In this document: in pieces, positions 1-8,178 of the stretch
How the letters are laid out: each line of letters begins with the position of its first letter
Position numbering within the stretch: position 1 is the first letter of the stretch
Source of the DNA: Coriobacteriia bacterium
GTDB taxonomy: Bacteria; Actinomycetota; Coriobacteriia; Anaerosomatales; Anaerosomataceae
Reading direction: 5' to 3'
Assembly: GCA_016938395.1 (NCBI GenBank)
Contig: JAFGUS010000078.1
Coordinates: forward strand, 1-64,000
DNA length: 64,000 bases
Translations under genes and position numbers: made by a program
Notes under the pieces: generated by a model
The model's input: the letters and a program-made list of their open reading frames with translations, nothing else
The model's database searches: none
Told to the model about the DNA's origin: nothing

Positions 1-2829
1 GGTGTCGACAGGCCCCCGCGCACGCGCAGGTGCGATCAGCAGCGTGTCGTCACCGGCCACGCCCTGCCTGGCGATGACCGCCTTGAGCTCCGGCAGGAGC
101 GCGAGCATCTCGTCGCGCGTCGGCGGGCGTCCGGCATCGGTCATCCCCAGGCCATCGAGAGCTCCCACGCGTATGAGGCTCCCTGCGGCCGGCTCTTCGG
201 CGCGCGTCCGCTTGAGAAAGTCGGCGAGGTCGGCAAAGGGGCGCACCGCCCGCTCGGCCTCCATCACCGTCAGCAGGCGCGAGGTCATGTGAAGCAGGCT
301 CCCGAGGCCGACGCGAACCGCGCCCCCGTCCCGCTCCACCGTGAACTCCGCCGAAGATGCGTTGATGTGCGGCGGCAGCATCGCGATGCCGTGGCGCCGC
401 ACGTCGTCGAGCACGAGGCGCGGGCTGTAGAAGCCCATCGGCTCGTTGTTGAGGATGGCGGCCGCGAACTCGGCCGGATAGTAGGTCTTGAGCCAGGCGG
501 TAGCGTAGGAGACCACCGCGAAGCACGCCGCGTGCGCCTTGCAGAAGCCATAGGCGGCGAACCCCTCGAGCTGCCGGAAGACCTCCTCGGCCACCTCACG
601 CTTTACGCCGAGCCCACACGCACGCTCCACGAAGTGCGCCTTGATGGCCTCCATCGCCGCACGGCTGCGGCCCTTGGTCATCGCGCGGCGCAGTGAATCG
701 GCCTCGGCGAGCGTGAATCCGGCCACGGCCTTGGCCACCTGCAGCACCTGCTCCTGGTAGACGATCACGCCGTAGCTCGAGCGCAGAACCTCACCCATTG
801 CGGGATGTGGCACGATAACCGGCTCCAGACCGTGCCTGCGGCGGATGAACGGCGTGATCATCTCGGCCTCAAGCGGGCCGGGGCGGAAGAGCGAGATCGC
901 CGCGATGATGTCCTCGAAGTCGCGCTCCTTGAGGCGGAGCGCGAGGTTGCGCTGCCCGCTACTTTCGAGCTGGAACATCCCCACCGTGTCGGCCGCGGCG
1001 ATCGTGGCGTAGACGCGCGAGTCGTCGTGCGGCAGGTCGAACGGCTCAGGCACCGCGTCCTCGCCCACACGCTCGCGTGCCATGCGCACGGTGTCGCTGA
1101 TCGCCGAGTGGGTGCGGAGCCCCAGGATGTCCATCTTCACGAGGCCGAGTGCCTCGATGTCGTCCTTGTCGTACTGCGAAACCACCACACCCTTGGCAGC
1201 CCACTGGAGCGGCATCCACGTCTCGATGGGCTCGCGCGTGATGATGAAGCCGCCGAGGTGCGTGCCGAGGTGCATGGGCGTGTGATCGAGCTCGGTAGCA
1301 AGCTCCACGAGCAGCGCGTGTTCGGGCTTGAGCAGCGGGTGCTCCCGGCACTCGGGGTAGGTGATGAGCACCTCGGGGAGCCGGTGCGCGCTCACCCACG
1401 GCAGGTAGCGCGAGAGCGCGTTCACCTCATCGGGCGTGTGGCCGAGTGCTTTGGCCGCGGTGCGCACGGCGCTTCTGGCGGTCATGGTGTTGACGGTCGC
1501 CACCATCGCCACGTGGTCGTGCCCGAAGCGGTCGTAGATGTAGGCGATCACCTCATCACGGCGGCGCGAGTCGAAGTCCACATCGATATCGGGCATCTGC
1601 CGCCGCTCGGGGTTCAAGAACCGCTCGAAGAGCAGGTCGTGCGCGATGGGATCCGCGTCGGTGATGCCGAGGACGTACGTGACGATCGAATCCCCTGCGC
1701 TCCCCCGCCCGCTGCAGCGGATATCCTCGCGTTTTGCGAAGTCCACGATGTCCTTCACGGTGAGGAAGTACTCGGGGAATCCGAGATCCTGGATGACCGA
1801 GAGCTCGTACTGGAGGCGTCTGACCACCTCGGGCGTGACCGGCCGGTAGCGCTGCTCCAGTCCATGCCAGGCGGCCTTTGAGAGGACGGAGTACGCGGTC
1901 TCCCCCTTCGGCACATCGGCTGCCGGGAAGTGGAAAGAGCCGAGCCCGAGGTCGAGGGTGCACCGCTCCGCGATTTCGAGGGTGGCGCCGCACGCGCGAG
2001 GTACGTCGGCGAAGAGGCGCCGCATCTCGCCGGCGGGCTTGAGCCACAGCTCGGCGTTGGGGCGGTCGTACGGCCCCGGGAGCGACGTGCGGGCCCCGGC
2101 CGAGGCGAGCACATCGTGGATGCGGAAGCCGGACCGCTCGGCGTAGTGCACGTTGTTGGTGGCGACCACGGGGAGCCCGCACCGCCCGGCAAGCGCGACG
2201 AGACCGGCGACGTACCGTGGACTCTCCGGGGTCATGAGGTGCATGAGCTCCACGTAGAAGTCGCCGGGGGCGAAGCAGTGCGCAAGGCGCAGCAGCGCCC
2301 GCTCGGCCCGCGCGCCGAGCCCCGCGAGCACGGCGGCGCCTGCCTCACCGCACGGACAGCCCGAGAGCCCGATGAGGCCCTCGGCGCACTGCTCGAGATC
2401 GGCGAGCGTGACGACCGACGGTTCGTCGCCCGTCCGCACGTGCGTGTGTGCAAGCAGCCGGCAGAGGTTGCGGTAGCCGGTGATGCCTGTCGCGAGCAGC
2501 GTGAGGTGGAACCCCGCGCCCGCCGCCCGCCCGAAGCCGACCGGTGCGGGGCAGCCGAGGCGTCGGTTCGGCGGCAGATCGCCCTCGATGATGGCGCCGT
2601 CTTCGAGACCGGCCGCCTCGACGACGATCTCAGCGCCGACGATCGGCTTCACGCCTGCGGCGAGTGCGGCCCGGTAGAAGCGGATCGCGCCGTAGAGTCC
2701 CTGGTGATCGGTGAGCGCGAGCGTGTCCATGCCGAGCGCCGCGGCACGCGCGAGCAAGACGTCGGGTGCCGAGGCGCCGTCCATGAAGCTGAAGTGCGAG
2801 TGCACGTGGAGATGCACGAATCCGGCCAT
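1..2829 (-). CDS. dnaE2: DnaE2/ImuC-like error-prone DNA polymerase III alpha (3' end off window)
   Basis: The first 943 codons are visible and the frame is still open at the left edge. The N-terminal PHP domain starts with FVHLHVHSHFSF, and the GLYGAIRF stretch that follows is closer to DnaE2 than to replicative DnaE. The catalytic PDIDVDFD motif lies near residue 413 and the polymerase fingers motif YQEQVLQVAKAVAGF near residue 690. In its family this is a translesion polymerase acting in SOS mutagenesis. It starts 7 nt after the DUF6504 gene and shares the LexA-controlled promoter upstream of it. The start is ATG with a modest AGGTG ribosome site. A second housekeeping DnaE cannot be excluded, since full length and C-terminus are unseen; the SOS box favours DnaE2. 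Confidence 0.88.
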   Translation of the reverse strand, partial: MAGFVHLHVHSHFSFMDGASAPDVLLARAAALGMDTLALTDHQGLYGAIRFYRAALAAGVKPIVGAEIVVEAAGLEDGAIIEGDLPPNRRLGCPAPVGFGRAAGAGFHLTLLATGITGYRNLCRLLAHTHVRTGDEPSVVTLADLEQCAEGLIGLSGCPCGEAGAAVLAGLGARAERALLRLAHCFAPGDFYVELMHLMTPESPRYVAGLVALAGRCGLPVVATNNVHYAERSGFRIHDVLASAGARTSLPGPYDRPNAELWLKPAGEMRRLFADVPRACGATLEIAERCTLDLGLGSFHFPAADVPKGETAYSVLSKAAWHGLEQRYRPVTPEVVRRLQYELSVIQDLGFPEYFLTVKDIVDFAKREDIRCSGRGSAGDSIVTYVLGITDADPIAHDLLFERFLNPERRQMPDIDVDFDSRRRDEVIAYIYDRFGHDHVAMVATVNTMTARSAVRTAAKALGHTPDEVNALSRYLPWVSAHRLPEVLITYPECREHPLLKPEHALLVELATELDHTPMHLGTHLGGFIITREPIETWMPLQWAAKGVVVSQYDKDDIEALGLVKMDILGLRTHSAISDTVRMARERVGEDAVPEPFDLPHDDSRVYATIAAADTVGMFQLESSGQRNLALRLKERDFEDIIAAISLFRPGPLEAEMITPFIRRRHGLEPVIVPHPAMGEVLRSSYGVIVYQEQVLQVAKAVAGFTLAEADSLRRAMTKGRSRAAMEAIKAHFVERACGLGVKREVAEEVFRQLEGFAAYGFCKAHAACFAVVSYATAWLKTYYPAEFAAAILNNEPMGFYSPRLVLDDVRRHGIAMLPPHINASSAEFTVERDGGAVRVGLGSLLHMTSRLLTVMEAERAVRPFADLADFLKRTRAEEPAAGSLIRVGALDGLGMTDAGRPPTRDEMLALLPELKAVIARQGVAGDDTLLIAPARARGPVDT

Positions 2830-2836
2830 GGCGCAC

Positions 2837-3256
2837 CTAGTCCACGACGCCGGTGAGCAGCCACCGATCGCCGATGCGGTCGTACCCGAGATCGTAGAGG
2901 CCACCGCGTGTGAGCACGCGGAAACACCGGCGGCTCAACCGCCGCCGGGGGTCCCACCACGCGCGCTCGACAGCCCACGCCTGCACGACGGCATCGACCG
3001 GATACCGCCGCCCTTCGAGCACGAACGACCGCGGGGCGCCGCGCGATGCGTCCCAGACGACCTGGACCTCGCGCTCCCGGCGCTTGCCCGCACCGCCCGA
3101 ACCACCCGGCGACACGAGTTCCGACGCCCGCAGGATCCAGGGACTCTTCAGCAGTTCGACGATCACCGGCGCGCGCGTGTCGGTTTCGGTGAACAGATCG
3201 AGCGGCTCCCCCGTCGTGCGGGGATCGAACACCTTGATCGCGCGGTTCCGGCCCAT
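2837..3256 (-). CDS. DUF6504 family protein of the mutasome cassette
   Basis: A 139-residue protein. The C-terminal half shows the pattern I associate with DUF6504: a short beta-rich core with RRYPVDAVVQAW, WWDPRRRLSRRCFRV, YDLGYDR and a final W-LTGVVD. This small domain often sits beside DnaE2/ImuB genes in actinobacteria; its biochemical role is not known to me. Here it is the first gene of a two-gene unit with the DnaE2-like polymerase 7 nt downstream. The ATG start follows an AAAGGA ribosome site and lies about 75 nt below a LexA-box promoter. I infer a role in damage tolerance from context only. Confidence 0.8.
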   Translation of the reverse strand: MGRNRAIKVFDPRTTGEPLDLFTETDTRAPVIVELLKSPWILRASELVSPGGSGGAGKRREREVQVVWDASRGAPRSFVLEGRRYPVDAVVQAWAVERAWWDPRRRLSRRCFRVLTRGGLYDLGYDRIGDRWLLTGVVD

Positions 3257-3325
3257 GGGAGACGTCCTTTGAGGGAAGGAGACCGGGTGTGGAAGGAGCT
3301 TCAGGGGTCCACACCCGGCATGCCT

Positions 3326-3354
3326 AGTATATCGAACGTATGTTCGATATACAA
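3326..3354 (-). promoter_or_regulatory. Promoter of the DUF6504-dnaE2 unit
   Basis: Read on the minus strand, TTGTAT (3354-3349) is separated by exactly 17 nt from TATACT (3331-3326), a near-consensus -10. The spacer is almost entirely filled by the LexA palindrome, the classic arrangement for SOS repression. Transcription would start near 3319, leaving about a 60-nt leader before the DUF6504 start. Confidence 0.75.
3333..3346. promoter_or_regulatory. LexA (SOS) operator
   Basis: CGAACGTATGTTCG matches the Gram-positive SOS box CGAAC-N4-GTTCG exactly. It is the core of a 26-bp palindrome (3327-3352) with one mismatched pair near its centre. Its position between the -35 and -10 elements implies direct LexA repression of the polymerase cassette. 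No lexA gene is in the window. Confidence 0.88.
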
Positions 3355-3460
3355 GACGTCTCTGACACTAGGAACGAGCTGCGAAACGATGCGTGGGGAG
3401 AAGTGCTCAGCAGCTGGCAGCGTGCCGGACCCTGCACCCGAAAGCAGCGCCCCCCGTGGA

Positions 3461-5470
3461 CTACTGCAGTCCGAGCAGCGGAACGACTCGCGCCGCGACA
3501 GCCCCCACGGCGAGCGCGATGGCCACGCTTGCGCCGAGGACCGCGAGGGTGGGCGTCCATCCGTGGCGGCGCCAGTACACCGCCACCGAAGAGATGCACG
3601 GCAGCGCGATGGTGTTCACGAGGGCGTAGACGACGATGTCCGTCTCGGAGAGCAACCCCGCCAGCGACGCACCGGCGAACCCGGTTGTGGCCACCGCGAG
3701 CGCCACGAGGAGCTGGAGTGAAAGCTCCTTGCGGAGCATGCCCACGATGAGCGTGAGGCCGGCGATGGCCGGCAGCCCCAGGAGTCCCTCAACGACCGGC
3801 TCGAGCGGACCACTCAACGCCATCAGCCAGCCGGTCTCGTAGAGCCCTCCGAGCACAAGACTCCCCACAATCACGATGGGCGTCGCCACGAACAGGAACT
3901 CCCTGAACTGCGTCCATGCCTTACCGGCGACGCCTTTGATCGACGGGCGCCTGAACGGAAACATCTCCATCACGAGACCGCGTGAGTCTCCGGGTATCAG
4001 CCGCTGAAGGGCGAACGCCATCGCCAACCAGACGAGCACCACCACTCCGAGCACGAGCAACGTCGGGCGCCAGCCGAGGAAGTGTCCCACCGACCCCATG
4101 ATCACCGCAGTCCGCGCGCTGCACGGCACGAAAACCACGAGCGTGGATGCGATGAGGCGCTCGCGCCGCGTGGGAAGGTCGCCGGCGGCCACGAGCGCCG
4201 GCACGCTGCAGCCCGCCGCCGCCACGAGTGGCACCACCGCACGTCCGTGGAGCCCGAAGCGGTGCATAACGCGGTCGGTGCGGAACGCGAGCGAGTTCAG
4301 ATAGCCGGTGTCTTCCAGCAGCCCGAGCAGGAAGTAGAACGTCAGGATGTATGGCAGTCCGATGGCAAGCGAGGCCTCGATCCCCGCATCGAACCCCCAC
4401 AGCAGCACCCGCGCGAGCACTCCATCACCCGCAACCGAGCCCACGCCCGCAGTGATGAGCGGCGACGCCCACCGTTCCCAGAGCGCCGAGAACGACCCCG
4501 CCAGGAACTCTCCGACGAAGAACAGGAACCCGAAGATCGACGCAGCGACGAGCACGACCAGCGGCACACCCGTCCACGGCCACGTCGTGAGCGCCCACAG
4601 GTCATGCGGCAGGAGTCCTCCCCGCCGGGGCGTTCGTGCGACCACCTGCTCGCCGATGAGCCCCGCCAGACCGTGCCGCTCGCGTGCCACGTGCACCCGC
4701 ACGCTCTCGCCGAAGTGGGACGCGACCGCTCGCCTGATGCGCGCACCATCGCGCCTGATGGACTCGGGGGCGGCCTCCACGATCTCGTCGCGCTCCTCGA
4801 GGACGCCGAGAGCCGCCGCGCGGGGCGTGAGCCCGAGGGGAATGCAGGCCTCGCCCTCCCAGCGGCGGACCAGTGGCTCCACGAGCGCCTCGAAGTCAGG
4901 ACCGTAGGTCCGCGGTTCGGGCAGCGGGGCGGCAGCGGCAGCGATCGCACGCTCAACGAGTGCACTCACGCCCACCCCCTGGGTCGCGACCGTCTCGACC
5001 GCCGGCACACCGGTGATCTCCGACAGACGCTCGCAGTCCACCCGCACACCCGCGCGCCGCGCCTCATCGGCGAGGTTGACGGCCAGCACCACGCGGAAGC
5101 CGAGGTCCATGACCTCGAGCGCAAGGAAGAGCGTCCGGGCGAGGTTGGTGGGGTCGAGGAGCACCACGACCACGTCGGGAGCAAGATCGAGGAGCGCCCG
5201 CCGGGCGACCCGCTCCTCCTCCGCGGCGCCACCGAGACCGTACGATCACGGCAGGTCGATCACACCGATCAAGCGCTCCCCTGCCCGTGCGGTGGCGACC
5301 GAGACCTCCCGGGTGGTGCCGGGATAGTGCGCTGTGGACACGCCGAGGCCGGTGAGGGCGTTGAACAGCGTCGACTTGCCGACGTTCGGGTTGCCGGCGA
5401 GCGCAATGACGATGTCGCCGGCAGGACGCTCGAGCGGCCCGGCGGCCCGCTCGTCACACGAACGGCTCAC
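3461..5470 (-). pseudogene. feoB: FeoB ferrous iron transporter, interrupted by in-frame TGA
   Basis: One frame of 669 codons encodes a complete FeoB except for a TGA at 5248-5246 (codon 75). Residues 26-34 hold the G1 motif GNPNVGKST; the next conserved motif reads DLP-stop where FeoB has DLPG (G3), so a GGA-to-TGA change would explain it. After the stop the frame continues cleanly through the NLAD motif, the helical GDI region and the membrane Gate domains with GCSVPALVA, to a natural TAG. The GTG start overlaps the dtxR stop (GTGA), so both form an iron-uptake unit. Either this is a real nonsense mutation, a base-call error, or readthrough; a product starting inside the second part (for example GTG 5173) would lack G1-G3 and could not bind GTP normally. 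Confidence 0.85.
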
Positions 5471-6150
5471 CGGCGGTTACCCGTGCCGCGACCCCGCGGG
5501 CCGTCCGGCTCGGTCACGACGATCTTCTCAGCCACGTCTCTGCCGAGCGCGTAGCGGGAGTCTCCGACCTCCACGAGCAGCGGGCCCTTGAAGGGCGCCA
5601 CGTCACATACCTTCACGGCCGTGCCGGGGAACATGCCGAGCGACGCGAGGTACGAGAGAAGTTCGCCATCCTCGTCTTCAACGCGGACGATCTCGACTTC
5701 GGCACCCGAGCCAGCGCTGCACAGTGGAGCGCCCGCCTGCTCGGCGATCTCGCCATCCGCGGTGGGGATCGGATGACCGTGCGGGCAGACCTCGGGATTC
5801 TCGAGGAAGACCTCGAGCGCCTCCTGCACCCGAGGCGAGAGTGCGTGTTCCAGCAGGCATGCCTCGTCGTGAACCTCTTCCCAGCTCAGGCCGAGCGCGT
5901 CGACGAGGAACCGCTCGGCGAGACGGTGGCGCCTGATAATGTCGAGCGCGGCCTGACGACCGGCTGTGGTGAGCACCACCCCGCCGCCCGGGCGTTCGAT
6001 GAGCCCGCGCGCCTGCAGGCGACCGAGCGTAGCAGTGACCGTGGGTGCCGAGACGCCGAGCGCTTCAGCCAGTTGGCCGGGCCGAACCTCACCGTGTTCG
6101 CCCGCCTTGTAGATCGCTTCGAGGTACTCTTCGAGGGTCGCACTCGGCAT
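5467..6150 (-). CDS. DtxR/IdeR-family metal-dependent repressor with C-terminal FeoA-like domain
   Basis: A 227-residue regulator. Residues 1-65 form the winged helix (LEEYLEAIY start typical of DtxR), residues 70-135 the dimerisation and metal-binding domain with EHALSPRV and CPHGHPIP, and about 145-215 an SH3-like FeoA domain (LLSYLASLGMFPGTAVKV). The family represses iron or manganese genes when loaded with Fe2+ or Mn2+. I chose ATG 6150 because MPSATLEEYLEAIY is the family N-terminus and a GGGAG site precedes it; the frame is open upstream but non-homologous. It is directly coupled to feoB, and no separate feoA is present, so the fused domain may serve a sensing role. IdeR versus MntR specificity cannot be read from sequence alone. 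Confidence 0.88.
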   Translation of the reverse strand: MPSATLEEYLEAIYKAGEHGEVRPGQLAEALGVSAPTVTATLGRLQARGLIERPGGGVVLTTAGRQAALDIIRRHRLAERFLVDALGLSWEEVHDEACLLEHALSPRVQEALEVFLENPEVCPHGHPIPTADGEIAEQAGAPLCSAGSGAEVEIVRVEDEDGELLSYLASLGMFPGTAVKVCDVAPFKGPLLVEVGDSRYALGRDVAEKIVVTEPDGPRGRGTGNRR

Positions 6151-6200
6151 GGTTTGCTCCCGGGTCCGGTGCTGCAACGGATGCACGAAGTGATGCGGTG

Positions 6201-6229
6201 AGTATAGGTGCCCCTCAAGTGTTCGTCCA
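6201..6229 (-). promoter_or_regulatory. Candidate promoter of dtxR-feoB
   Basis: On the minus strand TGGACG (6229-6224), a 17-nt spacer and TATACT (6206-6201) lie about 50 nt upstream of the dtxR ATG. The -10 is identical to that of the SOS promoter in this window. No clear DtxR/IdeR operator palindrome is visible over it, so autoregulation is not shown. Confidence 0.55.
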
Positions 6230-6364
6230 CGCGAAGGCGCGATGCCCCACGTGCCGTCCATCTCCCAGGACGTCCGCACTGACACCGCTTGTGGTCTGAA
6301 ATGCACCGCTCGCGCGTGCCAGAGCCCCGTCCGGCAGCTACGTCGAAATGGAGCCGTTGGGGGC

Positions 6365-6393
6365 TTGACCCGCCACGCGACCTCCCGTATCGT
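6365..6393 (+). promoter_or_regulatory. Candidate promoter of a plus-strand small RNA
   Basis: TTGACC (6365-6370), a 17-nt spacer and TATCGT (6388-6393) read on the plus strand. The predicted start point (6400-6401) coincides exactly with the first base of a 10-nt element that pairs with the 3' end of the proposed RNA. Both flanking genes are on the other strand, so this would drive an independent transcript. Confidence 0.5.
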
Positions 6394-6400
6394 CGAACGC

Positions 6401-6570
6401 GTCCCGAGAAGTCGGACCAGGCGGATCCTGAAAGCCAGCGTACCAGTAGCTGCTCGATGGGGCCCCCGTGGAAGGGTTCAGCGCAAGCTGGCCGGACCGC
6501 GCGGAGTCTCTGAGAGTAAGAAACGGGAAGCTGAGGACTAGGGAATCACGTGGGCGAGGTTTCTCGGGAC
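6401..6570 (+). ncRNA. Candidate structured non-coding RNA, about 170 nt
   Basis: This lies in the 460-bp gap between queD and dtxR, where no coding frame is convincing. GTCCCGAGAA (6401-6410) is perfectly complementary to TTCTCGGGAC (6561-6570), giving a closed terminal stem. Inside it are a CAGG/CCTG hairpin (6418-6430), a CAGC/GCTG hairpin (6436-6452), a CAGC-GCAA-GCTG GNRA tetraloop hairpin (6479-6490) and an AGTC/GACT stem (6505-6539) enclosing AGTA and GAA elements like a loop-E turn. A promoter sits at the expected distance. The architecture resembles housekeeping or orphan RNAs such as 6S or raiA-type RNAs, but I cannot assign a class. The rest of the gap (6230-6364, 6571-6610) shows nothing I can name. 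Confidence 0.4.
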
Positions 6571-6610
6571 ACCTCTATCTCCAGCTCCGCGCGCGCGGCC
6601 TAAGCGGCGC

Positions 6611-6982
6611 TCAGGCGTCGGGCCGGTACGTGATCCGCGCAATCGGCGACTCCCACACGGACACCTCGCGCACCGTGACGCGCTCCCCCACCTTCATCTG
6701 CAGCCGCTCGAAGATGTAGCGTGAGAGGTTCTCGGCAGTCGGGTTCTCGGCGTCAAAGGGCGGCACGTCATTCAGGTAGGCGTGATCGAGCGGCTCGAGC
6801 ACCGAAGCGAGGTCCGCCTTGAGTGTCGTGAAGTCGTAGACGATGCCGAGCTCGTCGAGCTCGCTCCCCAGGACGACCACCTCGACATCCCACGTGTGAC
6901 CGTGGAGGTTGCGGCACTGTCCGGGATAGCCGTGCAGTGCGTGCGCGGCGTCGAAGTGTCCTTTGATCATGAGCTCGTACAC
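6611..6982 (-). CDS. queD: 6-carboxy-5,6,7,8-tetrahydropterin synthase (QueD/PTPS family)
   Basis: A 123-residue protein of the usual QueD length. Zinc-binding histidines lie in GHFDAAHALHGY and NLHGHTWDVEV, and the C-terminal ENPTAENLSRYIFERL carries the conserved glutamate region. QueD converts dihydroneopterin triphosphate to 6-carboxytetrahydropterin, the first committed step to 7-deazaguanine and queuosine tRNA modification. The start is GTG 6982 after an AGGTGA site. It follows rnhA by 12 nt, and no other queuosine gene is in the window. A folate or biopterin role for the PTPS fold is less likely in this setting. Confidence 0.85.
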   Translation of the reverse strand: MYELMIKGHFDAAHALHGYPGQCRNLHGHTWDVEVVVLGSELDELGIVYDFTTLKADLASVLEPLDHAYLNDVPPFDAENPTAENLSRYIFERLQMKVGERVTVREVSVWESPIARITYRPDA

Positions 6983-6994
6983 ATCGTCACCTGC

Positions 6995-7456
6995 CTACTC
7001 GAAGAGCGTGCGCGCCGCGTGCACCGGCGGCGCGGGTGCGTCACCGATGACGGCCCGGGTATCCATGGCTTGGTTCGCAAGTGCGTCCGCCTCGGCATTG
7101 GCCTCCCGGCGCACGTGGACGAAGTCCACCCGCTCGAACCGGCGCCGCAGCTGCTGCGCCTCGAGGAACAGGGGTCGAAGCCCGGGGCTCTTCACGCGGT
7201 ACGCGCCGTTCATCTGCTTGACCACGAGTTCGCTGTCGGCCCGCACCTCCACGCACGAAGCGCCCGCCGCCAGAGCGGCGCGCAGACCCCAGAGCACCGC
7301 TTCGTACTCGGCGACGTTGTTGGTGGTCTCGCCGAGATACGCGCCACCCTCGGCCGAGACGGCCCCGTCGGGCGACCTGAGCACGATGCCGACGCCGGCC
7401 GGACCCGGATTCCCGCGCGCGCCGCCGTCGGTGTTCACGATCCAGCCGCTGCTCAT
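6995..7456 (-). CDS. rnhA: Ribonuclease HI family protein
   Basis: A 153-residue single-domain RNase H. The acidic active-site residues are visible: D10 in NTDGGARGNPG, E50 in NNVAEYEAV, D74 in RADSELVVKQMNG and a terminal aspartate in ANAEADALANQAMD. It hydrolyses RNA in RNA-DNA hybrids (R-loops, primers). The sequence is of the short type seen in actinobacteria and Bacillota rather than the E. coli type with a basic handle. I chose ATG 7456, which overlaps the stop of the upstream zinc-ribbon gene as ATGA; a longer frame upstream is only readthrough of that gene. Genes for a zinc-ribbon protein and an RNase H-like protein are commonly adjacent in actinobacteria. Confidence 0.88.
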   Translation of the reverse strand: MSSGWIVNTDGGARGNPGPAGVGIVLRSPDGAVSAEGGAYLGETTNNVAEYEAVLWGLRAALAAGASCVEVRADSELVVKQMNGAYRVKSPGLRPLFLEAQQLRRRFERVDFVHVRREANAEADALANQAMDTRAVIGDAPAPPVHAARTLFE

Positions 7457-8178
7457 GCCCCGGACCCGGGCCGAACGACGAGCAGGCGTCTGCAGTTGGT
7501 GCACAGAGCGATCTCGGGGCCGGACTCAATACGCTGCGCGCTGTCCGCCGGAAGACTCGTTCGGCAGGCGCTACACATGCCGTCGGTCAGCACGCCCACG
7601 CCGATGCCGTGCTTGGCTACCCGTATCCGCTCGTAGCGCTCAAGCAGCTCCCCGGGTAGCCGATCTGCCAGCAGCGCACGCTCGGCCTTCAGTCGCTCAA
7701 GGTCCGCCTGCACCTGACCGCCACGCTGCCTGAAGCGCTCGATGAGCTCGGCTTCCTTCACGCCTCCCTCGGCCAGCGCCGCGTCGACCTTGGCAACCTG
7801 CGCCTCGCCGGACTCCGCCTTCTCCATCAGGCCGAGGGTCTCGCGCTCGAGCGTGTTCTTCCTGCGTGCGAGCGAGTCGATCTCGCGCGTGAGGTTCTGC
7901 AGCTCCTTGGGGTTGGTGACTGCTCCGGACAGGACCTTTGCCTGCTCGGCGTCGATCTTCTCCTGGACCGACGCGATCTCATCGCTCGAACGCGCAACGA
8001 GCGCCGCGGCCTTGTGCTGGTAGGCGGCAGCCTTCTCCCGCACGCCCGCGAGTTCCCGGATACGGTGACGCAACTGGAGGATCGCCTTCTTCTCCGGGAG
8101 TTCGTCGAGCGCCTTCTCGGCGCGGGCGATGGCGAGGTCGTGCTCGCCGAGAGCGATCAGGATGTCACCGTCGGTCAT
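7453..8178 (-). CDS. Coiled-coil protein with C4 zinc ribbon (CT398/DUF164-like)
   Basis: A 241-residue protein. Residues about 10-185 are charged and heptad-rich, predicting a long coiled coil; the C-terminus has a zinc ribbon with Cys202/Cys205 and Cys226/Cys229 (CSACR, CTNCR). This family (zinc ribbon domain protein, formerly DUF164) is widespread; a nucleic-acid or secretion chaperone role has been suggested, but function is unsettled. ATG 8178 overlaps the Nif3-like gene by 14 nt, giving tight translational coupling, and the gene overlaps rnhA at its other end. The conserved neighbourhood nif3, zinc ribbon, rnhA is typical. Confidence 0.82.
   Translation of the reverse strand: MTDGDILIALGEHDLAIARAEKALDELPEKKAILQLRHRIRELAGVREKAAAYQHKAAALVARSSDEIASVQEKIDAEQAKVLSGAVTNPKELQNLTREIDSLARRKNTLERETLGLMEKAESGEAQVAKVDAALAEGGVKEAELIERFRQRGGQVQADLERLKAERALLADRLPGELLERYERIRVAKHGIGVGVLTDGMCSACRTSLPADSAQRIESGPEIALCTNCRRLLVVRPGSGA

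Noticed and set aside
5246..5248. Genome-wide reassignment of TGA to glycine or tryptophan
   Set aside because: Dozens of genes here end at TGA in ATGA/GTGA overlaps with family-correct C-termini, and the two interrupted frames imply different residues.
5246..5248. Selenocysteine insertion in FeoB
   Set aside because: The position is the G3 glycine of a GTPase motif, not a redox site, and no SECIS-like hairpin is evident just downstream.
6401..6570. T-box riboswitch, because GGACCGCG resembles part of the T-box sequence
   Set aside because: The full conserved block, a specifier stem and a downstream plus-strand amino acid gene are all missing.
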